A stretch of 64,000 bases of DNA from Plasmodium brasilianum (taxonomy: Eukaryota > Apicomplexa > Aconoidasida > Haemosporida > Plasmodiidae). The notes under the pieces were generated by a model, which had not been told where the DNA came from, did no database searches, and worked only from the letters and a program-made list of their open reading frames with translations. The stretch lies in contig NC_090122.1 in assembly GCF_023973825.1 (NCBI RefSeq), positions 733,630 to 797,629 on the forward strand, in the 5' to 3' direction. The translations under genes and the position numbers were made by a program. Numbering within the stretch: position 1 is the stretch's first letter; the number at the start of each line of letters is the position of its first letter. This document shows positions 11,608 through 22,000 of the stretch, piece after piece.

Positions 11608-12600
11608 CATTAAAATCAACTGCAGTGGACCATAGAATAGTCTTCAGTGCACCTTCAAAAAATTAGCTTATTTATTTTATTCAGCAATACATATTATCCA
11701 CTTTTTTAGGACCTAACAGAAATAAGGAAGGACCACGTTTACATTATATCAGCCCTGGTGGATAGGAGTGTTTCCAAGGTTTGTGTAGATAAAAAGAAAA
11801 CATGTAGTTATTACATACGTGTGAATGTGCACACTTGAACAGTTTATACTTGACGTATCATAATGTTCCTTTTTTTATGTATATAATGAAAACAACCATG
11901 TAGAAATTATCTAAAACTTTTAAGGTATTTACACCCTCTTTAAAATTTTATTTTAACTACTCCTTTTTTTCTGCTGCTACAGAATTTGTCCTTCTACCAA
12001 GCGTCGTTACACGGCCTAGAGACGAGGAAACTACCCTTGGAGGTAAGGTTTAAGGAAAAATAGTTAAATAAAAGAATAAAAATATAAGAGCGCAATAAAC
12101 AAAAGCATAACAAGTGAACGCAAAATAAATAGAGCAGTTTTCCATTTATATGTAACTGCCCATTAATGTACGATCGTATAACTGTATTTGATATTTTTTG
12201 TGTAGATTCTATTTCGCTATACCGTTACGATCGTTATCCCACCGAATTGCAACGTATATGTGTATATTTATATACATATATATATACATATATATATACA
12301 TATAGTACATGTATTTATTTAATTTTTTTTTCCCCACGCTGCTAGCAATACGTCAAGAAAAAAAAAAGCAACGTGCTTAACGTAAACACAGTTATTGAAA
12401 TATTAATAAGCTACTTAAAGGACAAAGATTGGCTGAAAGTTTTCGAAAAATGTATTCCACAAAAAAAGGTTATCTCTTTTTGTTATTAGTCCATATGTAC
12501 AAATGAGGTTTTAAAAAAATAAATATAAAAAATAAGGTAGATAAAGATTATAGCAAACGGAAAAAAAGCGACTGATCATGCAAAAAAGGGTGAAAGATAA
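10929..12600 (+). CDS. TRM10: tRNA (guanine-9-N1)-methyltransferase, TRM10 family, 5 exons
   Basis: Exons are 10929-11555, 11710-11778, 11983-12042, 12346-12468 and 12541-12600, giving 312 residues. The first about 110 residues are acidic and then very Lys/Arg-rich, typical of TRM10 N-termini. The SPOUT methyltransferase core follows: VVLSPDATED, HVYIISALVDRSV, the short GLETRKLPLEQYV strand-helix, and NVLNVNTVIEILISYL with DWLKVFEKCIPQKK. In TRM10 enzymes these parts bind S-adenosylmethionine and methylate N1 of purine 9 of tRNA. The Met at 10929 is preferred because upstream in-frame codons only translate a TA microsatellite. The C-terminal exon 5 (20 codons, Lys-rich) fits in phase with a 72-base intron; reading through the exon-4 donor instead would add only five residues before a stop, so the exact C-terminus is uncertain. 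Confidence 0.85.
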
Positions 12601-13466
12601 GTTAAACAAAAATAAAATAAACTACAGTAAAAATGGTAAAATCATTAAGAGCTTAGCAAAAGCAATTGAAAAATTGCACCCATGGGATTTATACACATAC
12701 ATATATACACATAGATATATGTATACATATATCTATGAGCATGCCGTGGCTAAAGTAGTACTTTTGCCGCATATTTATTTCAGTGTAACGTCATTTTGTA
12801 TACCAACAAAAGAAAAAAAAAAAAATTATGCACAACGTTCTTCTGTTATTATTTTTTTTTTTTTCAACGAAAAGCACACCTACTTTTTTGTTATGATGAT
12901 GTTGTGCAATAATATGAACAATGCAAAGGGGAATTCATAGTTATATCTTTTGAATATCTTGCAAATAATACATACATATATATATATATTCATCTTTTTG
13001 CTTATTTTATACATATTCTCCATTTTGGGTGTATGTGCATCAGAAAGGTGGTTTCTTAAGTGCAATTTAAAGTGCAATATGTTTTAAATATGCCACTTTT
13101 ACTCTATTCTGATTTATCTTGCCAATTTTTGAATCATTTTGAACTGTTTTGAACTATTTTAACCATTTTGTTTTATTTTATTTCGCATTATTCTTTAATT
13201 TATCCATTTATTTATCCATTTATTTATCCATTTATTTATCCATTTATTTATCCATTTATTTATCCATTTATTTATCCATTTATTTATCCATTTATTTATC
13301 CATTTATTTATCCATTTATTTATCCATTTATTTATTCATTTATTTATTAATTTATTTATTAATTTATTTATTTACGTAACTGTTTATTATCTTTTTTTTC
13401 GTTTTGCACATTCAACTTATAATATTTTTATGTCTTTTTTAAAATTCTCTTTTCCAATCAAAAATT
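12601..13466. other. Convergent intergenic region with 12 bp repeat
   Basis: The spacer between TRM10 and the DUF1764-type gene contains AT-rich sequence and a perfect 12 bp repeat at 13195-13375. No credible gene was seen. Confidence 0.6.
13195..13375. repeat. 12 bp tandem repeat (TATCCATTTATT)
   Basis: About 15 copies of TATCCATTTATT, degrading to TATTAATTTATT at the right end. Because 12 is divisible by 3 it stays open in several frames, which explains the spurious ORFs. Confidence 0.9.
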
Positions 13467-14215
13467 TTAAAAACAACAGTTACAGTCGAATGGGCAATCT
13501 TTTGTGTATCCTCCTCTGCCTGAATAAAATAAATAATTTTTTTTTTTTTTTTTGTTTTTTTATTTTATAAGTATTAAAAATAACGTTTAATCTGTTTTAA
13601 GGATTAAAATGTACAGGGAGCATGTTCGTACATATACATATATATATGTTATATATGCATATATGATACATATACATGTATGTATATGTTATATATGCAT
13701 ATATGATATATATACATGTATATATATGTTATATATGCATATATGATATATATACATGTATATATATGTATCATATATGCAGGCTCGCGTGGGGGCTCGT
13801 GTACAATCAGAAAAATACATGAGAAAACTATGCAAAGTACCCATCTTAAGCTCTTCCATTGAGTAAATGGGCAAACCATCAGGAGTACGTAGTCGTTCTA
13901 TCGCCTTCTGTTTTAACACTTCTTTACTTTTTTCATTATTCTTTTTTATCCTGGTAACGTGCTTTTTTCCTTCTAAACTATTATTATTATTATTTTTTTT
14001 TTTTTTTTTTTTTTAATTTCCCCATCCTCTTTAACTTTCTTACAACTATTTTCTTTATCTTTAACATTTATGACGGTACTGAAGATACTCTCTATATTCG
14101 ATTTGGCTTCTACCATATCTTTTTTACTCTTTTCATGGATTTTTTTTTTTTTTAATATTTTCCTTCTTTCCTTCCTCGATAAAGGTTTTTTCAAATTTTC
14201 GTTAACATCAACCAT
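13467..14215 (-). CDS. DUF1764-type small basic protein, 2 exons, frame broken at an A22 run
   Basis: Exons on the minus strand are 13841-14215 and 13467-13519. The N-terminal part is Lys-rich (LSRKERRKILKKKK). The conserved C-terminal signature of DUF1764 is clear: RTPDGLPIYSMEELKMG, an intron, then GGYTKDCPFDCNCCF and stop. Function of the family is not known to me; the basic composition would suit a nucleolar or RNA-bound protein. The two halves of exon 1 are in different frames: the frame from the Met at 14215 runs into a stop just after a run of 22 A (minus strand) near 13993-14014, while the downstream half is open back through Asn codons to the same run. I found no in-phase intron that removes the run, so an indel in the homopolymer, either a sequencing error or a real polymorphism, is the likely cause. 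The intron carries a 40 bp repeat. Confidence 0.65.
13645..13780. repeat. 40 bp tandem repeat in the DUF1764-type intron
   Basis: Three copies of a 40 bp unit beginning GTTATATATGCATATATGAT fill the intron of the minus-strand gene. The copies are nearly identical. Confidence 0.8.
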
Positions 14216-15260
14216 TTTTTTAAAGATGTAGTTTATTTTTATTTATATATAACTGTATGCAACGTATTTCCCAGTGCCACACTAACATACGGTACAGAAT
14301 ATATACGTCAAAGTAATATATTCATAATAATACTTAACATTAATAAACAGTATAATTGTTAAGAAATTTGTTTATTCCACTTATTTCTTTTTGCATTTTT
14401 CATTTTGCTTATTTTAATTGCTCATATATTTTTCCATTTATTACGCTCATATTTTTCTATTCATTTTGTTTATATATTTTTTTCCATCTGTTTTGCTTAT
14501 ATATGTTTCTATATATTTTGCCTTTTTTTTTTTTTTTTTTTTTTTATTCAATATATAGAGGCAGGCACGTTACATTATTTTAAGTGGTAATAAATTTTTT
14601 TTTTTTTTATTTCGTCGTTCCATTTTTTGCTTCGTCATTTTGTATAAATAATAAATTAGCATTTTTTTTATTATTGGTTTTTCTCTTTTCTTAATTATAA
14701 ATAGTTAGCTTTTTTAAATTCATTCATATTAAAGAAAACGAAGTCAAAGAAGAATAATGATAAATGAAGCAAAAATATGATGATACAAATTAAAGTAAAA
14801 ATGCAGGTAAAATAAAATAAAATAAAATACGTATGAAGGATAAATTCTGTGTAAAATAATGAAACACTCAAATTAAGGAGCATAAAAATTATAGAGACAA
14901 AATAGCATGATTAAACAATATTCTAAAATTTAAAAGGATGAAGAGGAAAATACAAAATATGCCATTTTATCATTGTGAACATGATTCAAATACTATCTTT
15001 TTCTTTTTTTTTTTCCCGCACAACTTTTTTAATACACATCGGTATTGGCGTTGCTGAACATGAAAAATTAGGAAAGGAATATAAACACAAATGTAATTAT
15101 GGCCGCGTAAATATGAATTATAAATATATACATACGTATGTAAATATATATATATATATATACGCTATGGGTACATGGATATATGTATATACGCACACAT
15201 ATACGCGCATAGACCTAATTTCCCAAAGTAAATATTCATTTTAAGGGTTTAGGGGGGGGG

Positions 15261-15293
<33 letters not shown>

Positions 15294-15863
15294 AAAAATT
15301 TAAAAAAACACAGAACTGATCAGAGTTACTTAGAACATTCATTCTTACTATAAACACGAAAAAATATATTTTTTCTAATTTTTTCTAATTTTTTCTAATT
15401 TTTTCTAATTTTTTTTTTTTTTTTTTACCCTTACCACTATAAAATTTTACCTTTTCTCATAAATTACCGTTTACACCATGCCACATATTAATTTTGCACT
15501 TTACAGATAAATAAATATAGAACAACATACCAAAATATTCATCTTTTTTAACACCTTTATCATTTTTAACGTTTCTCCAAAGCATCCTACATTTTAGTTA
15601 TAACATGCAGGCAAAGAAAAACCTAATAACGCTTTACATTCAGATGCTGTGGCTACGTGAACACTCATATCTTTCAACCTTAACTGACTACCCTATTGTC
15701 ATGTATTCCTCTGTAATAGTAAATCCCTAGCTACATAGTGAAGCAATACTGTTTTCTATTTGTTATTAACTTATTCGTCTGAATAATCTAATTTTTTTTT
15801 TTTAATTTAAACATATCTAAGCTATGATAATTGTGACAAATATTACAGATAATATGGTCATGG
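14216..15863. other. Intergenic region between two minus-strand genes
   Basis: This should contain the 3' UTR of U2AF35 and the promoter of the DUF1764-type gene. Content is poly(T)/poly(A)-rich, with a run of about 28 A at 15263-15290 and TTTTTTCTAA repeats near 15367-15410. A 41-codon ORF at 15605-15730 is listed separately. Other frames do not look coding. Confidence 0.5.
15605..15730 (+). CDS. Possible small ORF, 41 codons
   Basis: An ATG-initiated frame of 41 residues with balanced composition (Trp, Arg, His, Thr, Pro, Val; for example LWLREHSYLSTL) lies in a less AT-rich patch 134 bases from the U2AF35 stop codon. I recognise no family. The opposite strand also has an open frame here, and the patch may simply be the U2AF35 3' UTR. 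Confidence 0.15.
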   Translation: MQAKKNLITLYIQMLWLREHSYLSTLTDYPIVMYSSVIVNP

Positions 15864-16796
15864 TCATCCTCCTCCTTCAACTACTTCGATTTCCCCCCCA
15901 TCCTTTTTCACTTCCCCTTGTTTACTATCAACATTTTCATTTTTTTGTGCATTTTTCATTTCTCTTTCTTTATTCCATCTTTCTATTTTTTCTCTTCTTT
16001 CTGTACTGTTTTCACACCTCGCGTATTTATGACTCCTATCAACATCTTCATCATCATTACTATTACTCCTACTTTTATTTTTACGTTTCGATGAATGATG
16101 ACCATCTCCATATTTATCCCTTTTGTGCTTTTCTCTACCACTTGCTCTATTCCTATAACTATCATGATATGCATCTTCCGAATCGTCTTTTGTTTTCCTC
16201 CTTTTTTTATATTCTGGGAATTTTTTATACATTCGTCTATATAATTTTCTTTTAACACTCCTAGGCACATGTTTGATGTGCATAAAATTACAATATCCTC
16301 CACGTCTACATTGCCCATCTACAAATTGCCTACATCTTGCTTCTCTAAAATCAGTTACAGGTGTATATTCAATTTGCAATGGTTTACCAGCATAAAACCT
16401 ACCATTTAATTCCTTAACAGCCTTTTCTGCATAATCTTCATGAGTATATTTAATATATACATTACCAATAATATGATCACCTATATTATCACATACAACC
16501 ATATCTTCAATTTCTCCATATTTCATTAATTCTTCAAAAACTTCTTCATAGAATTCTTCAAAATGATCAGCAGCTTTATCTAATACTTCATCATCAACCA
16601 TTTGCCCTTCTGCAATTGCAACTGCCATAGGTGGATTATCATACATATGCCTTATAACTAACGTCTGAGCACTGTTTGGTTTGTAATGACTTCTACTACA
16701 TTGATCTCCATGACGACACGCCCCTATTTTCCAAAAAAAAGGACAGTTAACCCTATCTTCCTCCGTTCCAATTATACGAGCCAGGTGTTCCGCCAT
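15864..16796 (-). CDS. U2AF1: Splicing factor U2AF small subunit (U2AF35)
   Basis: A single exon of 310 residues. Residues 18-37 form the first CCCH zinc finger with the exact C-x8-C-x5-C-x3-H spacing (C18, C27, C33, H37). The U2AF-homology RRM follows at about 65-147 (ELMKYGEIEDMVVCDN, GNVYIKY, AVKELNGRFYAGKPL). The second zinc finger CRQFVDGQCRRGGYCNFMH lies at about 155-175. A basic Arg/Lys/Ser-rich tail replaces the RS domain. U2AF35 recognises the AG at the 3' splice site and partners with U2AF65 in the nucleus. The order, spacing and length match the family, so the assignment is firm. The intronless structure and strong conservation contrast with the intron-rich neighbours. Confidence 0.95.
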   Translation of the reverse strand: MAEHLARIIGTEEDRVNCPFFWKIGACRHGDQCSRSHYKPNSAQTLVIRHMYDNPPMAVAIAEGQMVDDEVLDKAADHFEEFYEEVFEELMKYGEIEDMVVCDNIGDHIIGNVYIKYTHEDYAEKAVKELNGRFYAGKPLQIEYTPVTDFREARCRQFVDGQCRRGGYCNFMHIKHVPRSVKRKLYRRMYKKFPEYKKRRKTKDDSEDAYHDSYRNRASGREKHKRDKYGDGHHSSKRKNKSRSNSNDDEDVDRSHKYARCENSTERREKIERWNKEREMKNAQKNENVDSKQGEVKKDGGEIEVVEGGG

Positions 16797-16854
16797 GTTT
16801 ATTTCTATTTGTGCTTTACTTATAATTTCGTATTGTAGCAGTTACTAATATAAT

Positions 16855-16896
<42 letters not shown>

Positions 16897-18450
16897 TTAC
16901 GATTATTGATAGTTTTATTTTTTTTTGCAATTATTGTTAATATGTTTATTTTTTATTATATTTTTATTTATTTTTTCTTTTTTGGCTAGTTAAAAAAAAA
17001 AAAAAAAAAAAAGCTAGTTACACTTGTGTTTATGCATTTCCTTTTCCAGTTTACATGTACAAATATAAAAAAATTTATTACATGTTCAAGCAAATTTTAC
17101 CAAAATTGTGTAACGCGCAACTGTACAAGAACGGTTACACATAAACGAGAACAAGTACACTTGTGCACGTATGCATGTAGGTATATATGTATATGGTATG
17201 TATGTGTGCACGTAAGTATGTAAGTGTATATGTAAGTGAATATATATATATATATATATCCGTATAACTACGCGGGAACTGCGTATGTAGGCATATATCC
17301 CACACAATTTAATAATTTTAACTATTAAATATTAATAAACAATTACAAGTTCGGACAAGAATACAGTTACAGCCCTCGATATAACTTATTAAGTGAATAT
17401 TGTGAATACTAATTTTTTAATTTATCATATATGCTCTGCTAAAAAAGAAAAAAGAGAACAAATTAATTTCAATGATTACACATGCACATACCTGTATGTG
17501 TGTATGTATGCACGTATGTAAGTATGCACTTACGTATATGTATATACCTATATATGCGTGTATATGTATGTTCGCTGAATTTTCCACCTCTTTTTTTTTT
17601 AAAAAGTAGCATACATTTTCAAGGCAAAAGAAATATTTCAAATTAAATGAAATCCATTTCACGCTCGAAAATGTACATATAAAATAGGTATATATATGTA
17701 TACATGTATAGATAAATGAACAAGTTATATTCTACTAATTACGTAAAATGGAGTATATTAAAAACATGCTCATCTAACGAATAACATAAAGGCAAGAATG
17801 CGTAAACATGTTGTCATACATTTAATTAATTAGTTAAAAAGTTAATCTGCTACTATGCAAATATGCTAATCTGCTAATATGCTAATATGCTAATCTGCTA
17901 ATATGCTAATCTGCTAATATGCTAATCTGCTAATATGCTAATCTGCTATTTTGATAATTTTATATTTTGTTAATTTCTTACTCCCCTGACTCGTTAATTT
18001 AAATTACAATTAACGTAACCGTGAAATATGCAATTTAGCTTTCTTCTCGCATGATTTACATTTTCCTTTATAACATAATTTTATAAAATAAGAATAATAT
18101 TCCTAGTATGAACAAAAAAAAAAAAAAAAGGAAGAAAAAGAGGTAAGATGAAAAAAAAAATGCTGGTGCCTCTTCCTTTTAACCGTATATATAATGTTAT
18201 TCATTGAAAAAAATAAATTTCATAGCATTATTTTGTAAACATTACACCAATGTCCATGTTAAATGTATGATAAAAATATATATTGATTTTCTTTTTTTTC
18301 TTTTTATGCAAATTTTTACATAATACGAATTTTACACATGCTTCGTACGTTTACATACGCGTATAACACATGTTTATGATGCTTGTATGCACGTATATAT
18401 AAGTATTTATATTCATAAATGTATGCATATATTCCCATATATCTATGTAA

Positions 18451-18492
<42 letters not shown>

Positions 18493-19086
18493 GTACCTTT
18501 TTGTACATTATTTTTAAATTTGTATTCGCATTATGTTTAAAGGAAAAACAATTTCAAGATGAAATACATTGAAACGTTTGCAAGTATATGTAATATACAT
18601 TTCTATAACAAATGCGTCAAATGAAATGTTTATTGTGAAACCTTTTTAATATTTACCTTATTATACATACTAATTTTGCGTTCTTTTTGTTCCCCTCTTT
18701 TTTTTTCTTTTTTTTTTTTTTTTGCTTTCTTTTTGTTCCACTACTTTTTTTTTTTTTTTTTTCATTTTTTCGTTGCATTTTATTAAAATTTACCATAAAA
18801 TTAGAGCAATGACGCATATGTATCATTGAAAGCATTTGAGAAAATATTTAAACCTCTTCGTTTTTGCAGTCTACCCATTTTGTTATTTTTCAAAATATAT
18901 GTACATGTACTCATAACGTGTATATATGTGCACGTGTGGGGAAAGAAAAACGTTGTTCCTCCTTTAGGTAGACCTCATCATTTCTTCTTAACCGTATTAA
19001 CCGTATTTGAATAAAATTTACTATTTTGGCAAAATCTCCGTGGATTGTATATAATAACATAAAACGTTGACAAAATTTAAAAGAAT
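16797..19086. promoter_or_regulatory. Divergent promoter region, U2AF35 / HECT ligase
   Basis: These 2.3 kb separate two head-to-head genes. They contain an (ATA)n run at 16855-16895, TA/GTATAT microsatellites, an 8/16 bp repeat at 17850-17948 (CTAATATGCTAATCTG) and a (TA)n run at about 18459-18491. No further gene was recognised. Confidence 0.5.
17850..17948. repeat. 8/16 bp tandem repeat (GCTAATATGCTAATCT)
   Basis: About six 16 bp units made of alternating GCTAATAT and GCTAATCT octamers, located in the U2AF35/HECT intergenic region. Confidence 0.85.
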
Positions 19087-22000
19087 ATGTTTAATGAAGG
19101 TAGTAATAGTAGAAGAATTAACTTGAGTGGAAAAAAGCATGTTATACTGAATAAGGACTCGTTTATTGAAAAAGCTAAAAGGGAGAAAGAAATTTGTCTT
19201 ACATTAACGAAAAGAAAAAATGCTTTTAAAATTATAAGTAATTATATTTGTTTTAAAAAATGTATTGAGAGTAGAAGAGAAGAAATAAATAATATTCTTC
19301 CTAAAAGAATAAATGATATAATATTATTAGAGAAAATAGTATCACCTGCTATTTATAGGAAAGCACTGAGGATATGTTTACATGAATTTTCAGTTCAGTC
19401 AACTTTTCTTTTTTCAAAAAAGGATTGTTATAAACATTACAAGGGTATGAAATTTGAAAATACGATATACCCACCAATAAAATGTTTACTCGATGTAATA
19501 AAGTTATATAACAAAATAGATCGTTTAGAGGAGGATGAAGATGGTAACATAACCAAGGATGGTACTGCTACTAGCAGTTTCGACGCAAAGGACAGTGGTG
19601 AAAGTATATTACGGAGTGATAACCAGATAAGCTGTACACAGGATAAAACAATTTTTCATGATCGTCCACATGTTGATAAGGAAAAATTAGGAAGCAGTAT
19701 CGAAGTAGTAAAAAACAAATTTTATTACAGACACAAGAAAGAATTGAAAATATTGACAAATCATTTAGACATTTTGTTAGGAAATTATTATGTATATAAT
19801 GTGAACATATATAGAGAATACCATGAAGGGGTAAGGAGGGAGGAGGAAGACTATTATAAGTCTAGTAGTGTAAATAGTAGTGGTAGAAGAGGCGTACAAT
19901 TCGAAAAAAGTACGGACGAACTGAGCAGTAGTATGCTACACTTGTATTATTTGTATAATTTTATTTTGAATAATTTGTTCATTGAAGAGTTGGAGGTGAA
20001 AATAAGGCATTACGAGAATAACAGAAATGGGGAAAATTGCAAATATGACGAAAACTGCAAAAATTGCAATTACAAATTAGCCGCGTCGCTCAAGAAAATT
20101 AGTGATTACATAATTTTAACTATGAATGGACTGACTACCATCATAAAGAAAATACTTCAATCATATGGGGATAAAAACGTTGACATGCATTATGCATCAT
20201 CAAAGTTAATAATGTATGTCTGTGATATGATATATGTATATTTTTATATATTAAAAATAAAGGGAAAAGATTTAAAGAGTGGTCAGGTAACAGAGCTGAA
20301 GCAGAAAATTAACGTGCTACTAAATTTTGTGCTTGTTCATGTGGGGCAAACGATGGGCCACACCAACGGAAGTGAATACGACAATAAAAAAGACAACAAA
20401 AGCGATAACAAAAGCGATAACAAAAGCGATAACAAAAGCGATAACAAAAGCGATAACAAAAGCGATAACAAAAGCGATAACAAAAGCAATAACAAAAGCG
20501 ATAACAAAAACGATAACAAAAGCGATAACAAAAGCGATAACAAAAACGATAACAAAAGCGATAACAAAAACGATAACAAAAACGATAACAAAAACGATAA
20601 CAAAAACAATAACGATAGTAATAGTAATTATAATAATAATTACTACCATGGAAGTTCTTTCCATGGTAGTTTCTTTCATCGCAGTTCTCGCCGTCGCAGT
20701 TGTGCTGGCAATAACTACCATCTTTTTATTTCTTTCTTTAAATATAATATTTTCGAATTATTCACAAGTACCGTCGATGTAAAGGATGAATTGAAACTAC
20801 TGAAAAGGATACTACTAATAATAATTAACAATACCTACAAAGATGTGGATGCAATGAGAAAGTATGTGTACAACTGTGACAACAATACAATTAACTCTAT
20901 TCATAACAAATCCTATATATATAATCAACATTCATTTGATTCATATCATATTTCTGGAATCAATTTATTTAAAAATCTACTATTATTTGCTCAGTGCAAT
21001 AGGAAATTCTTAGACCATAATATTTTTGATTTACTTCTAGAGGCATATTTATTTTTGCCCCTTAAGTATCATCCGTATATTTACCAGGTCACTGTAATTG
21101 AAGGTAACAAAGAGAAATGGTTGGGATTAGCTGGAAATAATCTGATCAACGATTCTACAAAATTCAAGAATAATGTGAATGGAAATCAAAGGGGTAGAGA
21201 AGCGTCATTACTTGAGGAACCTTCACCAGAGCTGAAGGCGGAATGGGAAAGGCCGCAGGAGGAGGAACCGAATAAGTCGTTGCAATCGAGTCCGGGCGAA
21301 AATAAAAATACTTTTAGCACTTATCAAGCATATATGAAGAAATTACAAATGGGTTATTATTATAGCAAGGATATAATCGATTCGCTGCTGTACATATGCA
21401 GTAAGTGTGGTTTTATCAAATTAGACACCTTGCTTTTTGTTTTGCTTCCTTTTAGAAGCTTACATATAAATATATATAAAACATATAAAAATTACTACGA
21501 CTATATTAAAAATGTGAGCAGCAGTGCTGAGGAGGTAATAAATGGAAAGTATGACAGTGTAAGCAGTAGAAAAAAGGAAGAACTACGCGGGTATCTTGGA
21601 TCCAAGGGTAACCACGAGAAGGAGCGCATCATAAACAGGGCTGGAGGCCATGGTAATAGCCGCCATGGTAGTAGCTTCCACGATGGTAGCCTTCACGGCA
21701 GTAGCGGCCATAATACGAACCACCGTAGTAGCAGCAGTCATTATAAGCATGTTTTAAATTTTTCGAAGGGAGCGCAGGAGAAGGACCCCATTGGGGGAAT
21801 GGCTTTGCAAAGAGTCCAGAGAAATTGCCTTTTTAGCTTAAACAACTTAGTAAGTGTAAAAGAAGAAAAGGAAAAAGGATATGATATGATAAACAATGAC
21901 ATATTATTGAGGGTGAAAAAAATATTGGTAATGCATCATATCCCTATTTATTTAATAAAAATAATATATCTCTTTTGGTTTTACACATGTAAATGCAACG

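Noticed and set aside
13149..13379. ORFs with a Leu-Ser-Ile-Tyr or Tyr-Pro-Phe-Ile repeat.
   Set aside because: They translate the TATCCATTTATT repeat in non-coding DNA.
14975..15244. 89-codon ORF beginning MNMIQILSFSFFFSRT with a possible signal peptide.
   Set aside because: Most of it is TA-rich repeat translation and no family or splice partner was found.
16855..16895. (ATA)n run considered as a centromere-like element.
   Set aside because: Far too short; Plasmodium centromeres are about 2 kb of more than 95 percent AT, which is not seen anywhere in this window.
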